Source: Candidatus Magasanikbacteria bacterium GW2011_GWC2_37_14 | Lineage (GTDB): Bacteria; Patescibacteriota; Patescibacteriia; Magasanikbacterales; UBA922 | Assembly: GCA_000990355.1 (NCBI GenBank) | Contig: LBSX01000009.1 | Coordinates: forward strand, 1-51,698 | Direction of reading: 5' to 3' | DNA length: 51,698 nt | Part shown: positions 41,536 through 49,874 of the stretch, piece after piece | Position numbering within the stretch: position 1 is the first letter of the stretch | Layout: each line of letters begins with the position of its first letter | The notes under the pieces: generated by a model | What the model was told of the DNA's origin: nothing | The model's database searches: none | What the model saw: only the letters and a program-made list of their open reading frames with translations | Program-made: the position numbers and the translations under genes

Positions 41536-43107
41536 ATGGCTCTCTATCATTTATACCGTCCGCAAAAATTTTCCGATGTTGTAGCTCAGGAACATATTAT
41601 CAAAACCATTACCAATCAAATTGCTACCGAAAAAGTTGCTCATGCCTATTTGTTTTCTGGTTCGCGTGGCACTGGCAAAACTACCACTGCCCGGCTCTTG
41701 GCCAAAGCCCTAAATTGCCAAAATCGTAAGGGCAAAGACTTTGAACCGTGTAACACCTGTTCTTCTTGCGAAGAAATTAGCTCTGCCCGTTCTATTGATG
41801 TAATAGAAATTGACGCCGCCAGCCACACTGGAGTAGATAATGTACGAGAAAACATTATCGACAGTGCCCAATTTCGCCCCAGCAATAGCAAATATAAAAT
41901 CTTTATTATCGACGAAGCCCACATGCTTTCTACTGCGGCTTTTAATGCCCTGTTAAAAACCTTAGAAGAACCCCCAGAATATGTAATCTTTATTTTGGCT
42001 ACCACCGAAATGCACAAACTTCCAGAAACCATTATTTCTCGCTGTCAACGTTTTGATTTTCATAAACTAGATTTTGCTCAAAGTAAAAAATTCTTGGAAA
42101 AAATAGCCAAAGAAGAAGGAATAAAAATAGATAGAGAAGTAATAGAAAGAATAATTATTAAAAGTGAAGGCGCCGCCCGTGATGCAATTTCCTTATTGGA
42201 TCAACTTATTTCTACTGGTGAAAAAAATATTGATAGCAAAATTGCTTCTTTGGTATTGCCCATAACCAGCACGGAAAAAAGTTTGGAAATGTTGGAATAT
42301 TTAGTAAATAAAGACGTAAAAAACAGCATTACTTTATTAAATAATTTGGTAGAGAGCGGAATAAATTTATTGCAATACAGCCACGAAATTATTGAACTCT
42401 TACACCTTTGTTTAATTTACAAAGCCAACAAACAAATCACGGCCAGTAATTTAAACTTAGACGAAAAAACAATCAAAGAAATTCGCAAAATTGCCGAGCA
42501 AATCAATGACTTGGAAATTATTAATTTGCTAGATATTTTGATTTCTCGTCGCCAACAAATAAAAAATGCTCCTCTTCCCCAATTGCCTTTGGAAATGGGT
42601 ATTTTTGCTTGGTGCCAGAACAACATGACACATGAAACAAATAGCATGAACCCAGGAACAGATAACAAAAAACAAATAACAGATAACATAAAAAAAGACA
42701 CTTTTGATACTGAGCCCATAAAAAAAACTATTAGCGAACGGGTGACTGAAAAAGTAAAAGAATTGGTTAATAAAACTGTTTTGAGCAAAGAAGACGCTTT
42801 GGAACATTGGCCAAAATTTTTACAAGCCGTAGAAAAACAATTTCCTTCTTTATCTTTTATTTTAAAAATGGCTGAATTTAAAGAAACAAAAAACAACAAC
42901 TTTATTATTGCTGTTGGCTATTCTTTTCACCGCGAAAAAATTATGGAAAAAAACTGCCAACATAATTTGGAAGAAATTTTGGAAAATATTTACCAAACAA
43001 AAATACATTTAGAACCAATTGTGGTGGAAAATAATAATCTAAACGCCACTGCCGACAATGAATTAATAGATTTGGCATCTTCTATAGGTGGCGAGATTGT
43101 AAACTAG
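41536..43107 (+). CDS. dnaX: DNA polymerase III subunit gamma/tau
   Basis: A 524-residue clamp-loader ATPase. MALYHLYRPQKFSDVVAQE is the usual DnaX start, so ATG 41536 is chosen over 41527 and 41497. Walker A SRGTGKTTTARLLAKAL is at about 41-57, a zinc site C-QNRKGKDFEPC-NTC-SSC follows, then DEAHMLS and the sensor TLEEPP. The lid and domain III run to about residue 360. A poorly conserved linker (from 385 on) and a C-terminal domain follow. A programmed frameshift site for gamma is not obvious. Confidence 0.96.
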   Translation: MALYHLYRPQKFSDVVAQEHIIKTITNQIATEKVAHAYLFSGSRGTGKTTTARLLAKALNCQNRKGKDFEPCNTCSSCEEISSARSIDVIEIDAASHTGVDNVRENIIDSAQFRPSNSKYKIFIIDEAHMLSTAAFNALLKTLEEPPEYVIFILATTEMHKLPETIISRCQRFDFHKLDFAQSKKFLEKIAKEEGIKIDREVIERIIIKSEGAARDAISLLDQLISTGEKNIDSKIASLVLPITSTEKSLEMLEYLVNKDVKNSITLLNNLVESGINLLQYSHEIIELLHLCLIYKANKQITASNLNLDEKTIKEIRKIAEQINDLEIINLLDILISRRQQIKNAPLPQLPLEMGIFAWCQNNMTHETNSMNPGTDNKKQITDNIKKDTFDTEPIKKTISERVTEKVKELVNKTVLSKEDALEHWPKFLQAVEKQFPSLSFILKMAEFKETKNNNFIIAVGYSFHREKIMEKNCQHNLEEILENIYQTKIHLEPIVVENNNLNATADNELIDLASSIGGEIVN

Positions 43108-43112
43108 TAAAC

Positions 43113-43907
43113 ATGCGTTTTACTCTTATTTGTTTATTCTTATTTTTAATACCAAATATAGTTTTTGGTGTTAATTTAAACGTACCTTTTACTTCCCAAG
43201 CTCCCGAAGGCAATTGGCGACAACCTTGGCAAGACACTTGTGAAGAAGCTAGTATTGTTATGGTAGATAATTTTTATCAAAAGAACATCAATAAAAAAAT
43301 AGAAGTTAACCAAGCCAAAAAAGAAATTCTACAAATTCTTAAAATTAAAGAAATTAAATGGGGAAAAAGCTTGGATGAAAATGCTGAACAAGTTGTAAAA
43401 TTAATAAATAATTACTTACCTTGGGAAGCCAAGTTAATAGAAAATCCTAGTTTAGATCAAATAAAAAACGAAATAGACAATAATCAGCCAGTAATTATTC
43501 CTGTTTACGGCAAAACTTTAAAAAACAAAAATTTCAAAAATGGCGGACCAATTTATCACATGTTAGTAATTTCCGGGTTTGACAACGAAACCCAAGAATT
43601 TATAACCGAAGAGCCTGGCACCCGTAATGGCCTTGACTTTCGCTATTCTTTTGCTACAATAATGTCTGCTTTACATGACTATTTGCCCTATGGCAAAACA
43701 GCTTTTGGACCCAAAATAGCAATTTTTACCAGTAAAGAAATTAATGGATCTGGTAAATTGGATGCCGACAATGATGGCTTAACCAAAGAGCAAGAATTTA
43801 ACTACGGCAGTATTACTTGGTTAAATGATAGCGATGGAGATGGTTATGCCGATGGTTTTGAAGTATTAAACGGCTACTCACCAACCAAAAAACTGGAAAA
43901 ATTATAA
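43113..43907 (+). CDS. Secreted C39-like cysteine protease with calcium-repeat tail
   Basis: A 264-residue exported protein. Signal peptide at about residues 1-18 (LFLFLIPNIVFG). A papain-like C39_2 domain shows VPFTSQAPEGNW, active cysteine in WQDTCEEASIVM (about 42), and histidine in GGPIYHMLVISGF (about 148). The C-terminal DADNDGLTKEQE and DSDGDGYADGFEVLNG units are EF-hand-like/thrombospondin type 3 calcium repeats found in CPR surface proteins. The target is unknown. It follows dnaX by 5 bp but has its own secretion role. Confidence 0.85.
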   Translation: MRFTLICLFLFLIPNIVFGVNLNVPFTSQAPEGNWRQPWQDTCEEASIVMVDNFYQKNINKKIEVNQAKKEILQILKIKEIKWGKSLDENAEQVVKLINNYLPWEAKLIENPSLDQIKNEIDNNQPVIIPVYGKTLKNKNFKNGGPIYHMLVISGFDNETQEFITEEPGTRNGLDFRYSFATIMSALHDYLPYGKTAFGPKIAIFTSKEINGSGKLDADNDGLTKEQEFNYGSITWLNDSDGDGYADGFEVLNGYSPTKKLEKL

Positions 43908-43912
43908 AACAC

Positions 43913-43976
43913 TCCGAGATCCCCTGCCTGCCCTGTCTGCCGACAGGCAGGCGGCAGGCAGGTCTAATGGTAGGAC
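43913..43976 (+). pseudogene. Truncated tRNA-Gln 5' half interrupted by a palindrome
   Basis: TCCGAGATC (43913-43921), a 40-bp insert, then GTCTAATGGTAGGAC (43962-43976). Joined, the two pieces are the first 24 bases of the intact tRNA-Gln at 43984. The insert (43922-43961) is the palindrome CCTGCCTG...CAGGCAG. The rest of this tRNA copy is missing. Confidence 0.9.
43922..43961. repeat. 40-bp GC palindrome in the tRNA-Gln fragment
   Basis: CCCTGCCTGCCCTGTCTGCC ... GACAGGCAGGCGGCAGGCAG. It is related to CCTGCC-type palindromes at 9655-9771, 48351-48376 and 48549-48571. Confidence 0.88.
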
Positions 43977-43983
43977 AACATAC

Positions 43984-44054
43984 TCCGAGATCGTCTAATG
44001 GTAGGACTCGAGACTCTGAATCTCGATATCTTGGTTCGAATCCAAGTCTCGGAA
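43984..44054 (+). tRNA. tRNA-Gln (anticodon CTG)
   Basis: Acceptor TCCGAGA / TCTCGGA with discriminator A. Anticodon arm CGAGA-CTCTGAA-TCTCG, T arm TTGG-TTCGAAT-CCAA. 71 nt, no CCA encoded. Confidence 0.95.
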
Positions 44055-44072
44055 CAAAATAGTAAATAATTT

Positions 44073-45758
44073 ATGACTAATGAATATTTAATGTCTGGCT
44101 TAACAACAGAAGAAGCTAAAAGTAGTGATGAAGAAAGCACTGAAAAAATTATTGATCAATTCACACAAATTCTAAGTAGTGCTAGTAATGGTTTTGATAT
44201 AATTAGCAATTTATTTAAAAACTTGCCCGAGGAACAAAAACACTTACAAGATCCCAGAATCGAAACATTAGTTAAAAAAGCTATTATTATTTATCTTTCC
44301 GAATTTACACCAAAATCAGGACGATATTATATGATGTATAATAATATTCGTCATTTTTACAAAGAATTATTTCATTATTCTTCTGCAATAATTGACCACG
44401 AGGTAATCGAGGCAGCCAAGACTGGAATGAACAACTCCATTCAAAAATTAGTTGACACTAATGATGCTATAAATTTTACCAGCCTTGTTTTTTGGATTTC
44501 ACAATATCAAGAGGAATTTAATGTTGAACCACGCGAATTGGCCACAGAGGAACAACAAAAAATAGTTCCACTATTAAAAGAAGTGGCAGAATCTGGTAAT
44601 TATGCAATCATTGAAAAATTTTTTGATTTATTCCAAATTTATGACGCTGATATTGATGATGAAGTGATACCAAGCCCCAAACCAGAAAAAGAAAATGCTA
44701 AAGAAAAATTAGAAGAGACTTTATTTAAAAATCGCGAAAAAATGTGCCGTGCGGCCGCCCAGCTTGATTCTCTAGCTAGTGAACAAACGCCTGAAGAATT
44801 TGCGAATAGTTTAAAAATAATGGAAGTTTCTACATTATACAGTGCACCAGAAGAAACCAAAAAAACAATACTTGAATTTGGAAAAAAATATCTACAAACA
44901 AGAGAAAGAGCCAAGAAATTATATGATGGATTATTAGAAAAATTTGGTCTTACAATTGCCGATAGCGAAGATTTAGGCAAAATATATTTTCGTGAAATAA
45001 CGATAATTAATTCTCAAGGAAAAATAAAAATGTACCAACAAGAAACGATGCTAGTAATGGAATTCTCCGATGAAGATGATTATAATTGTTTTATTGATTG
45101 TAAATTTAGAACAAAATCTATTGCCGTACCAAGCAATGGTAGACAATGTGATGCAAGATCATTTACCTATGATGATAAAGACACAGAAGTTTCGGTTGTA
45201 CTTATTAATCCAAAACTGCCAGAAAATAAAAAAGTAATTTTTGAACATGAAAGGCACCATGCTTTAGATGAAATGTTTGATGTACAAAAATTAGAAAGAA
45301 AAAATGAATCCAGTAAAAAAAGACATTTGTTAGATCAACAACAATTTGAAGAGTATGGGGCCCAAGCCACATTAATAAGAGCCACCAATGAACTTAACCA
45401 ATCAAACGTAGCACGTGAGATGGATTTAGTCGGAATTAAGAAGGAAATAATGGCATATTTAGTAGATGGTAGAGCCCCAGATATAATTCCAGCTATTTTA
45501 TCAAGTCCAACTTATAAGCATCTCTTTAAGTATTTAAAATCCCATCAGGAAGAATATGGAGACTTTATGAAGCATTTAGAAAAAATTTGTAAATTGCTTT
45601 CGGAATTAATATTCGATGATGAAGACGAACCAAATGCTGAAAAAATACTAGCTTACTATATAAAAGATGTACCTTTTTATAGATTACTCCCATATTTAGA
45701 AAGATTAAAAAAATATAGAAAAAAACTTAATGCGGATAAATTTTATTTTGAAAATTAG
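44073..45758 (+). CDS. Large helical protein with HERHH zincin motif, function unknown
   Basis: A 561-residue soluble, acidic protein with no signal peptide. The N-terminal 350 residues are helical repeats rich in Glu/Lys. A beta segment around 300-400 is followed by the motif VIFEHERHHALDEMFD (about 390-405), an HExxH zinc-metalloprotease signature with a third acidic ligand candidate in YGAQATLIRATNE (about 430). The C-terminal 110 residues are helical. It could be a cytoplasmic metallopeptidase. No family is recognised. It starts 18 bp after tRNA-Gln and ends 10 bp before folD. Confidence 0.7.
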   Translation: MTNEYLMSGLTTEEAKSSDEESTEKIIDQFTQILSSASNGFDIISNLFKNLPEEQKHLQDPRIETLVKKAIIIYLSEFTPKSGRYYMMYNNIRHFYKELFHYSSAIIDHEVIEAAKTGMNNSIQKLVDTNDAINFTSLVFWISQYQEEFNVEPRELATEEQQKIVPLLKEVAESGNYAIIEKFFDLFQIYDADIDDEVIPSPKPEKENAKEKLEETLFKNREKMCRAAAQLDSLASEQTPEEFANSLKIMEVSTLYSAPEETKKTILEFGKKYLQTRERAKKLYDGLLEKFGLTIADSEDLGKIYFREITIINSQGKIKMYQQETMLVMEFSDEDDYNCFIDCKFRTKSIAVPSNGRQCDARSFTYDDKDTEVSVVLINPKLPENKKVIFEHERHHALDEMFDVQKLERKNESSKKRHLLDQQQFEEYGAQATLIRATNELNQSNVAREMDLVGIKKEIMAYLVDGRAPDIIPAILSSPTYKHLFKYLKSHQEEYGDFMKHLEKICKLLSELIFDDEDEPNAEKILAYYIKDVPFYRLLPYLERLKKYRKKLNADKFYFEN

Positions 45759-45768
45759 ATAAATAAAT

Positions 45769-46614
45769 ATGGAAGAAATTATCGACGGCAAAGCAATTGC
45801 CCAGAAAATTGAAACGCGCTTAAAAAAGCAAATAAAAAAGCTTAAACTCCACCCCAAATTGGTAGTAGTTTTTGTTGGAGGTGACTCCCCTTCGGCCACT
45901 TATATAAAAAGAAAGTGTGAAGCTGCCGAACGCGTGGGTATAAAATTTATTTTAAAAAAATTCCCTGCTAATATTTCCAAAACTAATTTAATAAACAAAA
46001 TAAAACAAATTCAAAAAACCGAAAAACCCAATGGCTTAATTGTGCAACTTCCCTTACCCGAACCACTCTATACTCCCGAAGTTTTAAATGCCGTTGACCC
46101 AAAAATTGATGTGGATTGTTTAACTGATTTTAATCAAGGAAAACTTTTAATGAACAAAGCTTTTGTGGAACCGCCTACACCAGGTGCAGTAATGGCAATT
46201 TTAAAAGAATTAAAAATTAGTCCCAAAGGCAAAACTATTACGGTGCTTGGCACTGGGCAATTGGTTGGCAAACCTTTGGTTACAATGCTAAATAACGCCG
46301 GTGCTACGGTAATTGCTTGCAACAAAGAAACCAAAAATATTAAACAAAAATGTTTGGCAGCCGAAATTATTGTTACTGCTGTTGGTAAAAAAAACTTATT
46401 AAAAGCAGAAATGATCAAAAAAGGCACAGTAATAATTGATACTGGTATTGTTTTTGTAAAACATCAGATGTTTGGTGATGTGGATTTTGTAAATGTAAAA
46501 AAGAAAGCTAGTTGGATTACTCCCGTACCAGGTGGTGTTGGCCCAATTACTGTGGCACTACTATTAGCAAACACTGTTAAGTGTGCCAAACTTCAAAATT
46601 CCGAACCACAGTGA
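45769..46614 (+). CDS. folD: Methylenetetrahydrofolate dehydrogenase/cyclohydrolase, stop codon in a repeat
   Basis: A 281-residue folate enzyme of one-carbon metabolism. GGDSPSATYIKRKCEAAERVGI contains the YxxxK catalytic pair, NGLIVQLPLPE and PKIDVDCLTDFNQGKL are family blocks, and GTGQLVGKPLVTMLNNAGATV is the dinucleotide-binding loop. PVPGGVGPITVALLLANT closes the fold. The last few residues (NSEPQ) and the TGA stop at 46612 lie in the palindromic element 46598-46703. The core is complete. Confidence 0.95.
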   Translation: MEEIIDGKAIAQKIETRLKKQIKKLKLHPKLVVVFVGGDSPSATYIKRKCEAAERVGIKFILKKFPANISKTNLINKIKQIQKTEKPNGLIVQLPLPEPLYTPEVLNAVDPKIDVDCLTDFNQGKLLMNKAFVEPPTPGAVMAILKELKISPKGKTITVLGTGQLVGKPLVTMLNNAGATVIACNKETKNIKQKCLAAEIIVTAVGKKNLLKAEMIKKGTVIIDTGIVFVKHQMFGDVDFVNVKKKASWITPVPGGVGPITVALLLANTVKCAKLQNSEPQ

Positions 46615-46703
46615 GGAATCCCTTTTCAATTTATTAAAAACTGCTTTTAATTAAAGCGAAGTTAAATCCACAAAAAAGGGATCTCTCGCTTTGACTCGAG
46701 ATT
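46598..46703. repeat. Palindromic element after folD (GIY-YIG arm type)
   Basis: Arms TGAGGAATCCCTTTT (46612-46626) and AAAAGGGATCTCTC (46675-46688) around a 50-bp A/T-rich centre with no ORF. Flanks are TCCGAACC and GACTCGAGA. Confidence 0.75.
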
Positions 46704-46706
46704 AAC

Positions 46707-47405
46707 ATGCACACAATTGTCATAATTCCTACTTACAACGAAGCAGAAAATATTGCTAAATTAGTTAAACAAATTTTTGCTCTAAACATTCCGGAATTAG
46801 AAATTTTAGTGGTGGATGATAATTCTCCCGATAATACAGCAGACATAATTAAAAACCTACAACCTACAACTTACAACTTAAAACTTATTCTACGGACTGG
46901 CAAACTTGGTCTTGGTTCGGCCTACATTACTGGATTTAAAAAAGCCCTAGAACTTGGGGCTGATTTTATTTTTGAAATGGATGCTGATTTTTCTCATGAT
47001 CCCAACGATATACCGCGAATGCTGGAAGCAATTCAAAACTCAGATTTAGTAATTGGCTCACGCCGCATTGCTGGTGGGAAAATTGTTGGCTGGAATTGGT
47101 GGCGCCAGTTTATGAGTAGCGGTGCCATGTGGCTGTCGCGATTATTACTTGGTCTTAAACCCTTAGACGTCACAGCCGGTTTTCGCTGTTTTCGCCGACA
47201 AGTATTGGAAAAAATTAATTTAACAAAAATAACCAGTAATGGTTATGCTTTTCAAGAAGAGTTATTATATAGAACACAATTGGCTGGTTTTAAAATTACA
47301 GAAATTCCAGTAACTTTTGTAGATCGCCAGCTAGGAAAATCAAAATTAAATAAAAAAGATATTTGGGAATTTTTTGTAACTCTTGTTAAATTAAAATTTT
47401 TCTAA
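46707..47405 (+). CDS. Polyprenyl-phosphate mannosyltransferase-like GT2 glycosyltransferase
   Basis: A 232-residue family-2 glycosyltransferase (dolichol/polyprenol-phosphate mannose synthase type). PTYNEAENIAKLVKQI, VVDDNSPDNTADII, the DxD motif EMDADFSHDP (about 90-96) and ITSNGYAFQEELLYR are family marks. No C-terminal membrane helices, so it belongs to the short form. NLQPTTYNLKLIL at about 50-62 is the translation of a short repeat also found in ligA. It overlaps the convergent dus gene by 15 bp. Confidence 0.9.
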   Translation: MHTIVIIPTYNEAENIAKLVKQIFALNIPELEILVVDDNSPDNTADIIKNLQPTTYNLKLILRTGKLGLGSAYITGFKKALELGADFIFEMDADFSHDPNDIPRMLEAIQNSDLVIGSRRIAGGKIVGWNWWRQFMSSGAMWLSRLLLGLKPLDVTAGFRCFRRQVLEKINLTKITSNGYAFQEELLYRTQLAGFKITEIPVTFVDRQLGKSKLNKKDIWEFFVTLVKLKFF

Positions 47406-48509
47406 CACCTTTTTTAATTCATCCAACGTCTCAATCTTCACCAACTCTTTTCTAATTTCCTTTACCCCAGAAATACTTTTAAAATAACAAAGTAAATGTT
47501 TGCGAAAAGTTTTCAAACCATTTTCTTCACCATATCGTGCTAAATGCAATTCAGCATGTCGCAAAACTACTTTATTTATGTCATTGCGAGCCCCACTCGA
47601 GTGGGGCGTGGCAATCCCCCACTTAGCTAGGATTGCTTCGTCGCTATCGCTCCTCGCAATGACAGACGAAAAAATCCACGGATTACCCAACGCACCTCGC
47701 CCTATCATCACTCCATCAGCACCAGTAACTTCCAAACACTTTTCAATATCTTCGGCTGAATTAATGTCGCCGTTCGCAATCACCGGAATTTTTAGCAACT
47801 TCTTAACCTTACCAATCATCTCCCAATTGGCCTGTCCCGTATAGCCTTGCTTTTTGGTGCGTCCATGTATGGAAAGTGCATCTACACCAGCTTCTTCCAA
47901 AAGCTTCGCAAACGTCAAAATTTCGTCTTCTACAGCCCATCCAAGCCTAGTCTTTACGCTTATTGGCACCCCCAAATTTGCTTGTTTTAGGGCCTTTACT
48001 ATTGCAGTGGCCCGTTCTGGGTCTTTCATAAGTGAAGCCCCGGCTTGACCCTTACCAGCGATTTTGGGCACTGGGCATCCCATATTAATATCAATTCCAT
48101 CAGGTATTCGTAATACCCCCCTTTGTAAAGGGGGGCCAGGGGGGATTTCTTGGCCAACCAAAATCTTTGCCGCTTCCACAATCACTTCCGGCTTTCCACC
48201 AAACAACTGAATTACAATCGGCCGTTCAATTTCCTCAAACTCACACATTTTTAAGGTTTTTTTATTTCCCCGCACAATTGCCTCGGCACTTACCATTTCT
48301 CGAAAAATTACAAACGGCTGGCTGTCCCCCTCTTTCCAAGAGGGGGTAGGCCTGCCCGACATGCCGTCAAGGCAGGCGGGGGGAGTTGCCGAAACTTCCC
48401 TACAAACACAACAAAATGGCCCATCGGTCATGTCGGCCATGGGTGCGAGCGCAATAATTGATTCTTGCCCTGTACCCTTGTGGTTCAGGATTTTGTCTAA
48501 CCAGGTCAT
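47391..48509 (-). CDS. dus: tRNA-dihydrouridine synthase with four repeat-derived segments
   Basis: A 372-residue FMN enzyme that reduces uridines in tRNA D loops. LAPMADMTDGPF (about 20-32), EMVSAEA, DINMGCPVPK with catalytic cysteine 145, SIHGRTKKQGYTG and ANGDINSAED are family motifs. It is about 50 residues longer than DusB-like enzymes. The extra residues are repeat translations: LNHKGTGQ at about 8-15 (48469-48489), TPPACLDGMSGRPTPSW around 42-58 (48325-48382), EIPPGPPLQRGV at 121-132 (48115-48149), and ARSDSDEAI...GARND at 284-310 (47580-47663). The last is 84 bp, so exactly 28 codons. Confidence 0.93.
   Translation of the reverse strand: MTWLDKILNHKGTGQESIIALAPMADMTDGPFCCVCREVSATPPACLDGMSGRPTPSWKEGDSQPFVIFREMVSAEAIVRGNKKTLKMCEFEEIERPIVIQLFGGKPEVIVEAAKILVGQEIPPGPPLQRGVLRIPDGIDINMGCPVPKIAGKGQAGASLMKDPERATAIVKALKQANLGVPISVKTRLGWAVEDEILTFAKLLEEAGVDALSIHGRTKKQGYTGQANWEMIGKVKKLLKIPVIANGDINSAEDIEKCLEVTGADGVMIGRGALGNPWIFSSVIARSDSDEAILAKWGIATPHSSGARNDINKVVLRHAELHLARYGEENGLKTFRKHLLCYFKSISGVKEIRKELVKIETLDELKKVLEKF
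47580..47663. repeat. 84-bp palindromic repeat inside dus (ARSDSDEAI type)
   Basis: GTCATTGCGAG ... CTCGCAATGAC. Confidence 0.9.
48115..48149. repeat. Palindromic repeat inside dus (PPGPPLQRG type)
   Basis: CCCCCC-TTTGTAAA-GGGGGG plus CCAGGGGGGATTT. The AAATCCCC start resembles the DUF559 cassette arms. Confidence 0.82.
48325..48382. repeat. Two adjacent palindromes inside dus
   Basis: CCCCCTCTT-tcca-AGAGGGGG and CCTGCCCGACATGCCGTC-AAGGCAGG, both read in frame. Confidence 0.82.
48469..48489. repeat. Short hairpin of the ACCCTTGTGGT family at the start of dus
   Basis: CCTG-t-ACC-cttgt-GGT-t-CAGG, coding LNHKGTGQ. Same core as the hairpin at 8047-8069. Confidence 0.8.
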
Positions 48510-48534
48510 AATTTATTTGTCATTCCGTTTCACT

Positions 48535-48624
48535 TGTCATCCTGAATTTACCTGCCTATCGGCAGACAGGTTTCAGGATCTTTTATTATTATAAGAGAGA
48601 TGCTGAAACTAGTTCAGCATGACA
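48535..48624. repeat. Family A repeat with a second palindrome nested inside
   Basis: TGTCATCCTGAATTT, then ACCTGCCTATCGGCAGACAGGT inserted, then TTCAGGATC ... GATGCTGAAA...TTCAGCATGACA. The other copies read TTTATTTCAGGATC without interruption, so the CCTGCC palindrome entered this repeat. Confidence 0.9.
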
Positions 48625-49454
48625 ATTTGATCCAACGGACTTTTAATACTCTGTAAATTAGAATTTGCCACATGTGTATAAATTTGGGTTGTCTGTAACT
48701 TGGCATGCCCCAACAGTTCTTGAATATACCTTATATCTGTACCATTTTCAAGTAGATGTGTAGCAAACGAATGACGCAAGGTATGTGGTGAAACATTTTT
48801 CTTTATTCCTGCTCGCTCTGCTGCCTTTGCTACAATTTTTTGAATCGTAGCTTCTGTCAGTCGGCTACCCCCACTTCCCCGGCCATTAGTAAAAAGAAAA
48901 TTATCTGCTTTTTTTAATTTTGCCTGAATTTGTAAAATATTTTTTAATTTTCCTGGCAACATTACCATTCTGTCCTTTTTACCCTTACCTTGAAATACTC
49001 TCAACATCATTCTATCTAGATCAATATCCCTCATTTTAATATGTGTTAATTCACTCACCCGCAAACCTGTACCATAGAGCAAACTAATAATACAATTATG
49101 TTTTGGATTCACAGTCAAACTTATCATCCGGTTTATTTCTTCTTTTGAAAGCACTACTGGTAAATATTTATTCTTCTTTGGTTGGTGGATATTTAAGAAA
49201 AAACTCCGTTTCCAAATTTCACCATAATAAAAATGAATGGCATTGTAAGCTACTGAAACTGTACTAGCCGAACTTTTTTGTGTTAAATAATCTAAATAAT
49301 TTTTTATATCCTCGGTCGTAACTTCACGCGGATCTTTTTGGCAAAAATTCAACAATTCTGCGTTATAATGAACGTATAATTCAATTGTTCTCCCACTATA
49401 ATTTCTAATTCGTAATTCCCGTGTTAAATTGGCAAAAGTATTGTCCTCCGACAT
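48609..49454 (-). CDS. Tyrosine recombinase (Xer family), stop codon in a repeat
   Basis: A 281-residue tyrosine recombinase, possibly the XerC/D-type chromosome dimer resolvase. N-terminal SAM-like domain (ELRIRNYSGRTIELYVHYNAEL), then the catalytic set: Arg in GTGLRVSELTHIK (about 131), Lys in VFQGKGKKDRMV, His-xx-Arg in PHTLRHSFATHLLENGTD, His in LGHAKLQTTQIYTH and Tyr in the same block (about 260). The last residues VMLN and the TAG come from the family A repeat 48535-48624. No element is visible next to it, so a chromosomal role is likelier than integration. Confidence 0.92.
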   Translation of the reverse strand: MSEDNTFANLTRELRIRNYSGRTIELYVHYNAELLNFCQKDPREVTTEDIKNYLDYLTQKSSASTVSVAYNAIHFYYGEIWKRSFFLNIHQPKKNKYLPVVLSKEEINRMISLTVNPKHNCIISLLYGTGLRVSELTHIKMRDIDLDRMMLRVFQGKGKKDRMVMLPGKLKNILQIQAKLKKADNFLFTNGRGSGGSRLTEATIQKIVAKAAERAGIKKNVSPHTLRHSFATHLLENGTDIRYIQELLGHAKLQTTQIYTHVANSNLQSIKSPLDQIVMLN

Positions 49455-49563
49455 ATTTGGTGCTAAAATATCTATAACTTATACCCCACTGGGCTATAAG
49501 CCCAAATTAATCAAAATTATAGCAAATTTTAGCCCTTTATACCACAAGTTGGCATAAAGGTAG

Positions 49564-49732
49564 TTGTGACGGAATCACTCGCGCGAGCTCGTGTATTTCC
49601 GTCACAATGGGGCGCGCTTCCAGCGTTGTTGCGCTCCATCACTCGCTCCGCTCGTGACTCCCCGCCATCCCATAAGCCTGTGGGCTTCTGGTCTGACGGG
49701 ACGTCGCATAAGCGCGCCCCATTATGTGAAAT
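49564..49732. repeat. Double-hairpin direct repeat, copy 1
   Basis: A GC-rich unit of about 170 bp, nearly identical to 51160-51330. It consists of two foldbacks: TTGTGACGGAA...TTCCGTCACAA, then ATGGGGCGCGCTT...AAGCGCGCCCCAT. No CDS is convincing inside it. Confidence 0.95.
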
Positions 49733-49760
49733 GCATATTTTCCTTTTGGGCTATCGCCCA

Positions 49761-49791
49761 GCTCTAAAAAATAATCCGATTTTGTTTTTTT
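49761..49791. repeat. 31-bp perfect inverted repeat, left
   Basis: Begins GCTCTAAAAAATAATCCG and ends TTTTGTTTTTTT. Exact reverse complement of 50992-51022. Confidence 0.95.
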
Positions 49792-49874
49792 ATTAATTTA
49801 TAGAGGGGAATAAGGTGTTTTCTCCGCTCCGCTGCGAAAATAATTTATTAAAATAATTTTTAACCAAAAACATT

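Noticed and set aside
42417-42899. 160-codon minus-strand ORF inside dnaX
   Set aside because: Shadow of the dnaX linker region without start signals.
49566-49796. ORFs inside the 170-bp direct repeats (also 51039-51323)
   Set aside because: Both follow from the GC-rich palindromic repeat. The coding frame differs from neighbours and there is no start signal.
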